Assembly: GCA_029582165.1 (NCBI GenBank)
Contig: CM055875.1
Location: 4,765,001-4,829,000, forward strand
Origin: Portulaca oleracea
Taxonomy: Eukaryota > Streptophyta > Magnoliopsida > Caryophyllales > Portulacaceae
DNA: 64,000 nucleotides
Direction: 5' to 3'
This document shows positions 49,042-59,745 of this stretch, piece after piece. Under the pieces are notes generated by a model. That model saw nothing but the letters and a program-made list of their open reading frames with translations, searched no databases and was not told the origin of the DNA. The translations under genes and the position numbers were made by a program. Positions within the stretch are counted from its first letter, which is position 1, and the number at the start of each line of letters is the position of its first letter.

Positions 49042-51834
49042 TGTAAAAACCTGGCCTTAACCCAACCTAATTAAGCTAATTAATGAGATTAAGTAACCAA
49101 ATTGCACATTTCAATTCAGTTAGCTGTTTGTATTTTTGCAGGCCTCAAGCAAAGCAACGACCATCATACATCAGTCTAGTGCGTTATTTATATAAATTAG
49201 TTAAGTGACAATTTCAGCTACTCAATTACTTTCGAAATATTCGGGTTACTTACTTGACCAAATTTATCAAGTCGAGCGATTCGTCGGTATTATTAAGAGT
49301 AATAATAATATTATTATTATTATCGCACTCCTCGTTCTTAATTTATTTAAAATTCAATTTATTCCACCTCCCATTTTATTTCTAGTCTTCATCTCATTAG
49401 TAAAATTTTATAAATTTTATCCTGAGACTTTAAATTAGAAGTATTGGATATTAGTAGAAAGATAGTGTTGATAAGGGGAGGAGAATTAAGAGTATTAATT
49501 TGAGTTTTTTTTAGTTGGGCCTTAAAACTTAAAGCTCCATCTCTTTAATTTTTGTTAGCATCAGATTCATTTTTCCTTTCTATTGTCAAGAAGTACTCCC
49601 TCACGTACATTACTCAACTCCCAACACTGCTCTTGCCTCCTATCTCCTGTCTTCTCTGCCTTCGTCTCCATTCTCATTATCCTGTCTGCTCACGGCCACC
49701 GCCACCTAGAGTCGACTCATGCCACATCGATGTCACCAACCTCCAAGCACCATTATTATGTGATTCTTATTCTTCTCCTCTCTTTTTGAAGGTAAACTCT
49801 AACTCCCTCTAATCAGAATTTTTAAGTTTCAATTTCAAAATTTGTTGTTTTTCTTATCAAATTTAAGTATGCAGAATGAATGCACTTAGAATTACCAATT
49901 GGTTTTGGGTTGGTTTGTGTTTATGAGTTGTTCATGCCAAGTGTTTGATGTTATGTCTCAATGAAAGTTGAGAATTTGATGCCAAATCCTCCTGAATATG
50001 AAGGGATTATTGTTAGATATGGTTGAATGTGATTCAAATGGTGTTTACTTGACATAAATGATGAGAATTGGGTACAAATATGAGGAATCGAGTGGGAATT
50101 ATGGTTGGATGGATCTGATTATGATTCTATGGTGCGTGCATGTCATTTTTGGCATCCAAAATGGTGATTAATTAGTGATGTGGTTGCTGAACTGATAGTA
50201 TGATAGCCATGGAAATTATGTATGAAAGGAATATAGGTTTTAATCGCACTAAAACATCAAGAAAAGGGTCTTAATTAACCATTTGGGTCAAGTGAGTAAT
50301 CCGAATTTCTCTGGGACAATTAAAGCTTCTATTAATCCAAATTTGGGTGGGGTATGATAGTCTTAAGTAATAGCTTTCACATGGTTTTGGAATGTTGGGA
50401 TTCCGATGGGTATAACTCAAGTTATGACAATTTTAAGATGCGTGCCCTATCCATATACGAGTTTTGTGGCAGTAAGTTCCCAAGCATTTTGAGTTATCGA
50501 GATAACCTTGTTAGCTTAAGTGTTGAACATGAGAGTTGTAGTATGCTCCAGAAGCTTTCTAGAATGGGGTCCTGTGTGTTCATGGGATGTCGGAGTGAAA
50601 AGTTATGGCCCGCCAAAGTAAGGCTCCCAACCATGTCAAACCAAAATTTTAATTCACCGAGCCTTTTCCAGAGCTAATTTCCGATGGCTTCCAAACTTTT
50701 TCTAAATTTGTGATCAACATAAGAGTTATAGTATATGATTCAAGATATCCATAGACTACTAGTACATGTTCATACGATATATATATATTCTTTAAGGTAT
50801 GATTTCTTAAAGTTCTCTTCCGAATCAAATTTTTGCAAACCAAATTTCTTGTTTTCTTATTTTCAAGTCTTTACACTTATTTTTAGCCTTAACTCTTAAT
50901 CGAGAGTTGTAGAAGTTATTTTTAGATTTAAAAGTTCTCTTATGAATTTTTGGAGGTCTATAGAGAAAGTTATATCTTTCGCAAGTTTATCGCAAGGTCC
51001 AAAAAACTCTCCAATCTTTTAAGTAAAAGTTAACTCTCACTAAGTTAAATACGAGACTCCCTCCTTACCAAGAGTTCAACTTAATTCACTTTATTGTTCC
51101 TATCTCAGGCGAGGTCCAAGAGGTCGTTGCTGCTCCCTGTTCGAGTCCAGTCAAGCTTTTCAAGTCGCTTTAAGTGCGGGTTCAACTTGCAAGGTACGCA
51201 TATTGTCAGCAGTCTACTAAAACTCATTTATTTAAGTTAAAGTAAGCAAGTTTAATAATTGTAATGTAATTAAGCAATCTCTACATGTTTTTCTCACGTA
51301 AATATGGCCCTGACCCAAGTTATTTGTGTCATAGTGCACTACCCAAGTCAATACTTGGCCAGTGTCAACCCATCTGAACCTCCCAATCGGTCCGGTTATG
51401 CGCATACAGAGGCTTAGTCCGATGATCGCAAGCACGGGACCATCAAGATAATAATAATACTAAGCAAAGTTTTATTATGATTGTTATTTTATTGTTTAGT
51501 TGTTTGCAAAATGAATTGAAATACGCGAAATAAAATGAATTGCTTAAATTTATTTATCAGAATAGGTATGCGTATTGAGTTTCACTCATTTCATAAAATG
51601 TTTTATGTTTTGTTTTAGGTGGTACCTCTAGTGCTGATAAACCAAGCATTGATTAGAAGTCAGGTTAAGTTGGCAAGCGGGAGGCTTCCCTTGGTTTTAA
51701 TGAAGTTGAATTATATTCGTGATATACATGTTTGATATAGTTTGACGTATGTGAGTCCTAGATGTATATGAAACTTGGGTGTTGGTTGTAATATGTATTT
51801 TGGATGTGAAATATGTCGGTACTAATTCTAGTAT
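49042..51834 (+). mobile_element. E1 3' LTR, 5' portion (U4)
   Basis: Copy of 22862-25677, ending in the E2 TSD AGTAT (51830-51834). This copy is physically the one interrupted by the terminal E2, whose far side is at 57302. Confidence 0.87.
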
Positions 51835-51859
51835 TGATGTAGATTTGGTCCATCAAAAT

Positions 51860-51871
51860 TGGTATCAGAGC
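51860..51871 (+). other. E2 primer binding site (U4)
   Basis: TGGTATCAGAGC four bases after the left terminus (51835-51855). Confidence 0.88.
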
Positions 51872-52085
51872 TTAGGAGGTTGATTCTCTTAGTTCTTGAA
51901 CCATATTTTTGCAATCTTTCCATCACAAATCTATCCCCCATCATCTCTCATATACACGTCCACCATTAGCTCCACAAAGAACCCCATAGCCCAAACACAA
52001 TCAAACCAAAACACAATCCCCTCTCGTCCCCCATGTGCTAACCCCAAGTTTGTGAGTTTCTTGTGATCTTTTTGCATCAAGATTG

Positions 52086-53497
52086 ATGGATAGTGCAAGT
52101 ACACCCACGAACCAACCTTCTACGTCTCAAGAGGATGTAGAATACATGAAGCAAAAGATAGCTTTTCTCTCGGATCAATTGAAGAGGTATATGCATCTTC
52201 AACATAGAGTGAATCATGGAGGAAGTGATGATGAAGAGGAGGTTAAAAGTGAACGAAGTGGACGTCCAAAAAGGGAGGAACGTTTCGACTTCAAAGTGGA
52301 AATCCCCGAATTTGATGGTAATCTTGATCCCGAAAACTTCTTAGATTGGATGCAAACTATTGAACGTGTCTTTGATCTTAAAGAAGTACATGACGAGAAG
52401 AAAGTGAAATATGTGGCTCTTAAATTGTGAAAACATGCGTCCGTTTGGTGGACTAATTTGCAAAAGAAGAGGCAAACTAAAGGGAAGGACAAGATTAAAA
52501 CGTTGATTAAGATGAAGAAGAAGTTGCAAGAGAAGTTCCTACCACCAAGTTATCTCCAAGATAACTATTACAAATTGCAACGATTGGTTCAAGGGAGAAA
52601 AAGTGTCGAGGAGTACACAAAGGAGTTCGAACATCTCCTTTGGCGTTGTGACCTCCAAGAAGATGAACCACAAACTTTGGTACGTTTCTTATATGGTTTA
52701 AATGATTGGATTCGTAATATTGTTGAATTACATTCTTAACAATCTTTGGATGAGTTGAGTTCTTTGGCCTTGAAAGTAGAAAGGCAAAGAAAAGAAAGAG
52801 GTAAAGAAACCATGTCCAAGTACCAAACGTCTTACAAACCCCCACAAAACACACGCCCATACACCCCACAACAAAAACCTACATTCCCCACAAAACAACC
52901 AAACACAAAAGCACCACAAAATCAGCCCCCATCCATCCCCAAACCCCACGTCCAAGAATCAAAACCCTTAGCCCCAAGGAGGTGTTTCCGTTGTCAAGGC
53001 TTAGGACATTATGCTTCGGAGTGTCCTAACAAGAGAGTTGTATCTTTGGTGGAATATCAAAGTGCCTTGTATGTTGAACCGGAGTATCATGAAAGTGAGA
53101 ATGAGGAAGAGGTAGGAGTTGACGTGAATGAGGAAGAGGAAGTAGAGGAAGCGGATGAAGGTGAAATGCTAGTAGTAAGAAGGGCCTTGAGCGTTGCTTA
53201 TGTTCCAAATGAACAAGAACAAAGGGAGAACATCTTTCACACAAGGTGTACTATTCAAGGCAAGGTGTGCTCTCTAATCGTAGATGGAGGTAGTTGCACA
53301 AACGCCGCTTCTACAACAATGGTGAAGAAACTACAATTGGAGGTTAGTCTACACCCATCTCTCTACACAATTCAATGGTTGAGTCATGGGAAGGGCATTC
53401 GAGTGGTTCACCGTGTCTTGGTAAGAACTACAAAGATTTTATTTGGTGTGATGTAATTCCAATGGATGCTTGTCATATTTTGCTTGGGAGACCTTAG
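52086..53497 (+). pseudogene. gag: E2 gag-protease pseudogene (U4)
   Basis: Same TGA, TAA, protease frameshift and GRP-stop as in U2 and U3. Residues at the variable sites match U2 in ESENEEE and GEMLVV, but U3 in GKVCSLIV and in YYKLQ. Confidence 0.9.
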
Positions 53498-56463
53498 CTT
53501 TTTGATAGGCATGTCACGCATGATGGGAGAATGAACACCTACACGTTTGTTCTCAACAAAAGGAGGATCACCTTGGCTCCTCTCTCACCATCATCGATCA
53601 TACGTCCCCAACAACAACAACAACAACAAAAGGAGGAGACCAATATTGTGAGTTTCATGAAGGTTGAATATCATGAATTCCAAGAGCATAAGGAGCTTAT
53701 TCTAGCCAACTTGGAAGAGGAGGAATCGTCCCCAACACTTGAGCATGCACGCCTCAAACCTCTTTTGGAATGTTTCAAGCATTTGTTCCCAAAAGAGATG
53801 CCGAAGGGGTTGCCTCCAAGAAGGGATATTGAACACAAAATTGATCTTGTTCCGGGTTCTATGCTCCCCAACAAGCCGGCCTATCGAATGAATCCAAAAG
53901 TAGCTCAAGAAGTTCAAAGGCAAGTGGATGATCTTTTGTCAAAAGGCTTGATACGTGAGAGTATGAGTCCATGTGTTGTCCCGGTTTTACTTGTGTCGAA
54001 GAAAGATGGGTCCCAACGAATGTGTATGGATTGCCGAGCTATAAACAAGATCACAATCAAGTATAGATTTCCAATCCCACGTCTTGAGGATCTACTTGAT
54101 GAGCTTCATGGGAGTGTTGTGTTCTCCAAGGTTGATTTAAGAAGTGGATATCATCAAATAAGGATTCATGAAGGGGATGAATGGAAGACGGCATTCAAGA
54201 CGAAAGAAGGGTTATATGAGTGGCTTGTGATGCCATTTGGTCTTACAAACGCACCATCTACCTTTATGCGTTTAATGAACCATGTATTGAAGCCTCTTAT
54301 TGGCAAATGTGTTGTAGTTTACTTTGATGATATTCTTGTGTATAGTAGAAGTGAAAAGGAGCATGTGAAGCACCTAGAGTTGGTCATGTATATTTTGGAG
54401 AAGGAACAACTCTACGCTAACATGGAGAAGTGCCACTTTTTCTCACCCAAGATCGTGTTCCTTGGGTATGTCCTTTCAAAGATGGCATTCAAGTGGATAA
54501 GGAGAAGGTGAAGGCTATTCAAGAATGGCCTACACCCACGCCCATTCATGAGGTACGAAGCTTTCATGGTTTAGCATCTTTTACCAAGGTTTATAAGGAG
54601 TTTTAGACCCATTCTAGCACCCATGACGAGTTGTTGAAAAGAAAGAGTTTTCATGGAGTAAGGGTGCTAATGAAGCTTTGAGTTGATTAAGGAGAAATTA
54701 TGTCATGCGCCATTCTTGAATTACCTTGTTTTGATAAAGTCTTTGTAGTAGAGGTTGATGCAAGTGGAGTTGGAATTGGAGCCGTATTATCTCAAGAGGG
54801 CCGACCACTTGCCTTCTTTAGTGAGAAATTGAATGAAGCCAAACGGAAGTATAGTACATATGATAAAGAGTTCTATGCAATCATAAGAGCTCTTGAGCAT
54901 TGGCGACACTATCTTCTAAGTGGCGAGTTCATCCTACAAAGTGATCACGAGGCTCTTAAGTTCATTCAAGGCAACATAAGTTGAATCCAAGACACGCCAA
55001 ATGGGTGGAGTACATGCAAGCTGCCCATTTTGTGATAAAACATAAAGAGGGTCATCTTAACAAAGGAGCGGATGCTTTGTCACGAAGGTACTTACTTACC
55101 CATGTTCTTGATTCAAGAGTCCTTGGTTTTGAGCATATTAAAGAGTTGTATGTGAATGATGAGGATTTCAAGGAGGTTTATGAGCTATGTAAGAAGCATC
55201 CTCACCAACTCTTTCATATTGAGCATGGATTTCTTTTAAGGAAATCAACTTTGTATTCCCAAGAGTAGCATTCGGAGTTGTTGATCATGGAGGTCCATGG
55301 AGGATCTTTGCGGGTCATTTTGGTATTGAGAAGACATATCTTATGATGAAGGAGCATTACTTTTGGCCAAGCATGATCAAAGACGTAGAGCATATGGTAA
55401 AGAGGTGTAATACTTGTAATATTACGAAGGCTCACGCCTACCACAAGGGTTGTATACTCCTTTGCCTATCCAACATAGTCCATGGAAGATGTGAGTTTAG
55501 ACTTTGCCGTTGGTCTACCAAGAATACAAAGAGGCAAGGATTCTATTATGGTGGTTGTTAATAGGTTTTCAAAGATGGCTCATTTCATTCCATGCCATAC
55601 CACCTATGATGCTACTAAGGTTGCAAATCTATACTTTGAAGAAGTAGTGAAGTTACATGGTATCCCCAAGACCATGGTGAGTGATAGGGATTCAAAGTTC
55701 CTTAGTCATTTTTGGCTTACATTGTGGAAGAAGCTTGGAACAACATTGAAGTTTAGCACCGCTTGTCATCCACAAACGGATGGACAAACCGAAGTGACCA
55801 ACCGTACTTTGGGAGCTCTACTTCGAATCTTGGTGAGTAAAGACAAGAAAAGGGTGGGATACTCTTCTATGTCATGCTGAATTTGCCTTCAATAGGAGTC
55901 CAAGTAAAGCCACGGGGTTGTCACCTTTTCAAGTGGTATATGGAAGGAACCCTCTCCAACCTATGGATCTCACACCCATTTCTACATCAACAAAGTTTAG
56001 TTTTGAAGCTAACAAAAGGGTGGAAGAGATTAAGAAGCTACATGAAGAAGTTCGTGAGAAGATCTTGAAGTACACGCAAGATGTAGCTAGTAAAGTGAAT
56101 AAAACAAGGAAGAAGGTTGTGTTTGAACCTGGAGATCTTGTTTGGATTCACTTGAAGAAAGAAAGATTTCCTTCTAAAAGGAAAGCTAAGCTTGCACCGA
56201 GAGGAGATGGACCTTATGAGGTTTTGGAAAGGATTGGTGACAATGCTTATAAGTTACAACTTGGTGAAGACTATGAAGGGAGTTGTACTTTCAATGTGAG
56301 TGATCTTAAGCCCTACTATGGAGATAGAGAAGAACTTCCTAGTTTGAGGACAAACTCTTTTCAACTCTTTGATCCCATTATACATCAAAATTGGTATCAG
56401 AGCTTAGGAACGCCAAGAGATCTCATTACACATAGAATTCAGGATCTTTATGAACAAAGATAA
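53498..56463 (+). pseudogene. pol: E2 RT-RNase H-integrase pseudogene (U4)
   Basis: RT is open to about 54475 (YFDD present), then a run of at least a dozen short losses to about 55490 breaks RNase H and the integrase zinc finger into short frames. Examples are TTTCAAAG for TTTCGAAAG, GACGAGTT for GACCGAGTT, GCGCCATT for GCGCCCATT, and AAGGCAAC for AAGGGCAAC. Nearly all shorten a run of identical bases. Downstream, 55482-55880 again reads DFAVGLP, SDRDSKF and QTDGQTEV cleanly, then the shared frameshift and C-terminal frame 55918-56463. Unlike U1-U3, this copy keeps Gly in FEPGDLVW, the usual family residue. Confidence 0.88.
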
Positions 56464-57301
56464 GAATCTTCTTCTCTAAGTTCTTAAGGATCAACTAAAT
56501 CCAACGAAAAGAAGATGGAAATGAAACAAAGAATGAGATTTCGTTTACCAAAAGATGATGGACGATTGATGTATGAACGTTTGAATGATGCTTGATGAAT
56601 GTTTGATGATTGAAAGATGATCGAATGGATGAATGAACGCTTGGATGAACGAATGGAATGATAATGGAATTGAAGGATCCTTTGAGGATATAGGCACACC
56701 ACCTCAAGAACTCTTCAATTCTACCTTTCTCCACCAAGGGATGCCAACCCTAGGCTAGAAGTAGAGATAAGACTAATCTCCCTCAAGAGAAACGAAAACT
56801 AGCACAAAAGCTAGAGAGAAAACAACATCATGTGTTTACTTTGTATTTGATTATTGAATGTAATGAATGAATTACAAGGCACCCAAGGGGTCTATTTATA
56901 CTAATAGAGAACCCCCTTGGCGTGTGGAATGAAAGAATACAAGGGTTTCCTAGCTTACATCATTCTATACAAATGTGACATCATAAAGAAACAAATGTAC
57001 ATAAGCTAGATTAAAACTATGATAACTTGCTCAATCCTTGTCCAAACTTAAAGATTCAAAAACCATTGTGAAGCTCCTTTGATGATGATCAGTTGACCCT
57101 AGGATGACTTCCTCAATATCTTCATGGTTCTTGAGATAAAGAGCAAATTACCGATCCACCCTTGATGAAGTCACTTGGACGTGTGAAAGGCATGAGTGAT
57201 TCAAGCTCCTTTTGTATGTAGTCAAGCATTTGGCTCCCATGATGTATATTTGGGACCAAATCTACATACACATGAGATCTCTTTGATCCCATTATACATC
57301 A
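56388..57301 (-). promoter_or_regulatory. E2 3' tail with LTR-like promoter architecture on the minus strand
   Basis: This 0.9-kb stretch is bounded by a 23-base direct repeat. Read on the minus strand it starts TGATGTATAATGGGATCAAA, has a TATA box GTATAAATAGACCCC (TATAAATA at 56900-56893) and a pyrimidine-rich leader, and ends in GCTCTGATACCA. That is how an LTR looks in reverse orientation, with U3, TATA and R/U5 in order. It could be a captured or inverted LTR of a related element; flanking TSDs for a separate insertion were not found. Promoter activity is inferred from sequence style only. Confidence 0.45.
56392..56403 (+). other. Second PBS-like site behind integrase (U4)
   Basis: TGGTATCAGAGC after TACATCAAAAT. 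The 23 bases ending in TACATCA (56365-56387) recur exactly at the E2 3' end (57279-57301). Confidence 0.78.
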
Positions 57302-57499
57302 AGTATGGTATGTGTGTTGTGGTATATATTAATTTTCAAATCAGCTTTGGGAATGTTATGTTGTAAATAGTGTCTTGTTAGCCTTGTCCATGGTCATGGA
57401 TGACGGTAATACCCTTGGGTTTCTTAATCCGCTGCGCTAATCATCGAGTTATGAGATGTTTAGTCTTGATCTGATGATTATGAATATGGGGGTGTTACG
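57302..57499 (+). mobile_element. E1 3' LTR, distal remainder
   Basis: Continues the E1 LTR after E2: AGTATGGTATGTGTGTTGTG matches 9894 onward in the 5' LTR. Ends GGGGGTGTTACG where the other LTR has TGTTACA, with the last base changed. This closes E1. Confidence 0.88.
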
Positions 57500-57501
57500 T
57501 A

Positions 57502-57517
57502 GAATCATGCATGGGAT

Positions 57518-57557
<40 letters not shown>

Positions 57558-58388
57558 GAGAGAGAGAGAGATTTACTCCCTAAATGGTAGGGATTGAGTT
57601 ATCAAATTTAACTCAATTATTATCAAAAACAAAAAAATAATAAATAAATAGAAGTCAACATTGTATAAGGATTTTGTGGTGAGTTTGTTTCGTCCAACAT
57701 CATTGTTGCTTCTCACACTTTATGACCACACTCTAATATTAATGACCACACTCCCATAAATCAAAATTATATCAAGGACCACACTTTCCTATGTACATAA
57801 CCACACCTCACTAAATCAAATTATATCTTTAGTGTCGCATTATATCGAAGACCATAGACCCTAATATCCATGACTACACACTGCACAAATTTGTCCCATA
57901 AATTTGTCCACACTTTGAACACACTATGGTCATATTCAATAGATATACCCAACACATTGCAAAAATTTGTCCACACTCTGTTTATATTTGTCCACATTTT
58001 CAACACACTGTGGTCATATTCTATGGATACTGTGGTCATGGTGTACGGTTATGGATATTAGGAAATTTATACTTTTCCAAGGCCTACAAAAGTTAACTGC
58101 TTGTACGCAAATACACATATTATATATATATAATGGAGTATGATTATGGATATTAGGGAGTGTCGTCACATATATATTTGGATAACATTGATATAATTTT
58201 GATTTATGGGAGAGTGGTCATATATATTAGGGAGTGTGGTTATGGAGTGTGACAAACAACGATTATATTAGACTAAATATAATCCCTATAATATCATAAC
58301 TTCTGTTTTTTCTTTAATTTTTGATAATAATGGGGTTAAATTTGGATAATTTAACCCGTAATTTTTGAGAATTCCATGAATGATTCTC
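57502..58388. mobile_element. Foldback / long-TIR non-coding element
   Basis: The two arms are reverse complements over long, imperfect stretches. GAATCATGCATGGGA at 57503 pairs with TTCCATGAATGATTC near 58372-58386. ATCAAATTTAACTCAATTAT near 57602 pairs with its diverged partner near 58330. The motif ACTCCCATAAATCAAAATTA near 57750 pairs with TAATTTTGATTTATGGGAGA near 58195. Internal copies of 'gaccacact' and 'ttgtccacact' recur. No coding capacity. It starts two bases after the E1 LTR. The superfamily is not clear (MULE-like foldback or MITE). Confidence 0.7.
57519..57571 (+). repeat. (GA)n microsatellite
   Basis: About 26 GA units with one GC interruption, lying within the left arm of the foldback element. 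Confidence 0.95.
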
Positions 58389-58399
58389 ACCAATTATAT

Positions 58400-59745
58400 C
58401 CACCTAACTTTATTCTATTTATTTTTTTCGAAAACCACTAGCTGATTTATGTGGAAGGAAGGTGATTTTATTATCAAGCATTGGATAAGATTTGTACGCT
58501 CCAGATCGCTTCTTAATATATGTTCGATTGTGGTAATTTTGGGTTTTTCAAGTAAGATTATAGATCCTCAGGGATGGGTGTTAGGTTATCAGGAAATTGG
58601 TATGGTTAAGGTTTTCAAATGCAAAAAATAGTAAATAATTAAAAAGCAATTTAAACTATATAAGCAAGTAATTGAAATCAACCAACACTAACAAAAGCAT
58701 GAATTACCACATGAACTAGTCCTAAATCAACAAGGAAGAAAACTATAACCAAGAAAGCAATTAAAAGCAATGAATTAAAAACTAGATTAAATGATGAAAC
58801 TGAGAACAAGAAATTATACCTAGCATGCTCAAAATCTTCACTCTAATCCCAAATCTCTATCCTTCATCTCGAATCTTCATCTCGAACCTTCTCTTGAAAC
58901 TTCTCCAGAACAAACAAGAAGTTGTGATTTGGATTACTAAGAATCTCCAAATCCTCACTTTGAAAGAGAATTTGTGAACCCTTAATTCTCCTCTTCACCC
59001 AATTGGTTGGAAGTTTTGTGACTAAACTAATAAAATTTGAATGACAAGCAACAATGAAAACCAGAGAGAACAAAGAACTTGAGAAATTTCTTGAATTGAA
59101 ATTGATTGAAAGAGAGTTGAATACATTTGAAAGAGAAATAGATAAAAACCTAGAAATTAATTAAAGCTTAATGATAAAAAGTAAGTACCTAAGAGTAATA
59201 TTAAGATAAGAGAATGATTTCTAACTCATAATAATGCTGAATTTACTTAAGTATATATAGAAGGAATAAACAAGGCCCAAACCCTACAATCAAGCCCAGT
59301 CGCCGCATGTTAATTTTCCACAGACTGCCAATCGGTCGCAGGCGCGACGCCAATGGTCGCGGGTGCGACCTTGCCCAAGCATTTTCCATCCGTCTTTTCT
59401 CAATATCCATCGTGGGCGCGACTTCGCTCTGGTCCATCTGAAGCGGGCGTGACGCCACATGTGACGGGCGCGACGATTGCTTTGAATTTTGCTTGTTTTC
59501 AGCTAACTTGTTGTCGCCAATGCTTGAGCTCTTTTGATGCCGTAGCGGGGGCTACACCCAGTGTAGCGGGCGCTACACTGCTGGTGTTGAGCTGTTTTAG
59601 GCTTTTGGCTCGATTTTCCTTGTAACTCTTTATTATCCTACAAAAACACAAAATCATAATAACTAACATATAATCAAGGGGCTAAAACAAACAAAACACC
59701 TTAAAAATGATATCAATTCGGCTCGAAACAAGACCGAACAATACT
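58400..59745 (-). mobile_element. Probable 3' LTR of an Athila element (minus strand)
   Basis: Downstream of the minus-strand Athila pol. Read on the minus strand there is a G/C-rich U3 with repeated short palindromes (59580-59334), a TATA-type box TATATATA at 59260-59252, then a T/C-rich leader (CAACTCTCTTTCAATC and so on), as in Athila LTRs. The upstream edge is placed near 59745 because a hairpin GTTTGCTCG...CGAGCAAAC followed by a G/T-rich stretch resembles the usual PPT neighbourhood. Both edges are approximate; the start and end dinucleotides and the TSD were not determined. Small open frames here (59353-59625 plus, 59243-59458 minus) are not genes. Confidence 0.5.
59334..59578. repeat. 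Cluster of short G/C-rich palindromes
   Basis: Examples are GGTCGCGGGTGCGACC (59355-59370), GTAGCGGGGGCTAC (59542-59555) and GTGTAGCGGGCGCTACAC (59561-59578, an 8-bp stem with a two-base loop). They share a core GCGGG(C/T)GC. They lie in the presumed U3 of the Athila LTR. Confidence 0.75.

Larger units (their letters stand above)
44074..57147 (+). repeat. Tandem array unit U4 (13.1 kb)
   Basis: Last copy. It ends at GAGCAAA (57147) and continues into the authentic E2 3' end (TTACCGATCC), which shows that the array breakpoint in E2 lies about 150 bases before the E2 terminus. Dense small indels occur at 44090-44110, 46910-47060, 47160-47960, 49325-49720, 50820-51000 and 54475-55490. Confidence 0.95.
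51835..57301 (+). mobile_element. E2 element (U4 copy, with authentic 3' end)
   Basis: The only copy with both termini. Left: TSD, 21-base terminus, PBS. Right: ends TTATACATCA at 57301, followed by AGTAT (57302-57306) and E1 LTR sequence. A 62-base piece (57240-57301) starts TGATGTATATTTGG and ends CATCA, similar in its first 14 bases to the left terminus, and may be a tiny 3' LTR. No conventional LTR pair of hundreds of bases is visible in this orientation. Confidence 0.85.

Noticed and set aside
10643..57147. Regularly spaced repeats considered as CRISPR or classical satellite
   Set aside because: Period is 13 kb with transposon content; no short spacer-repeat pattern.
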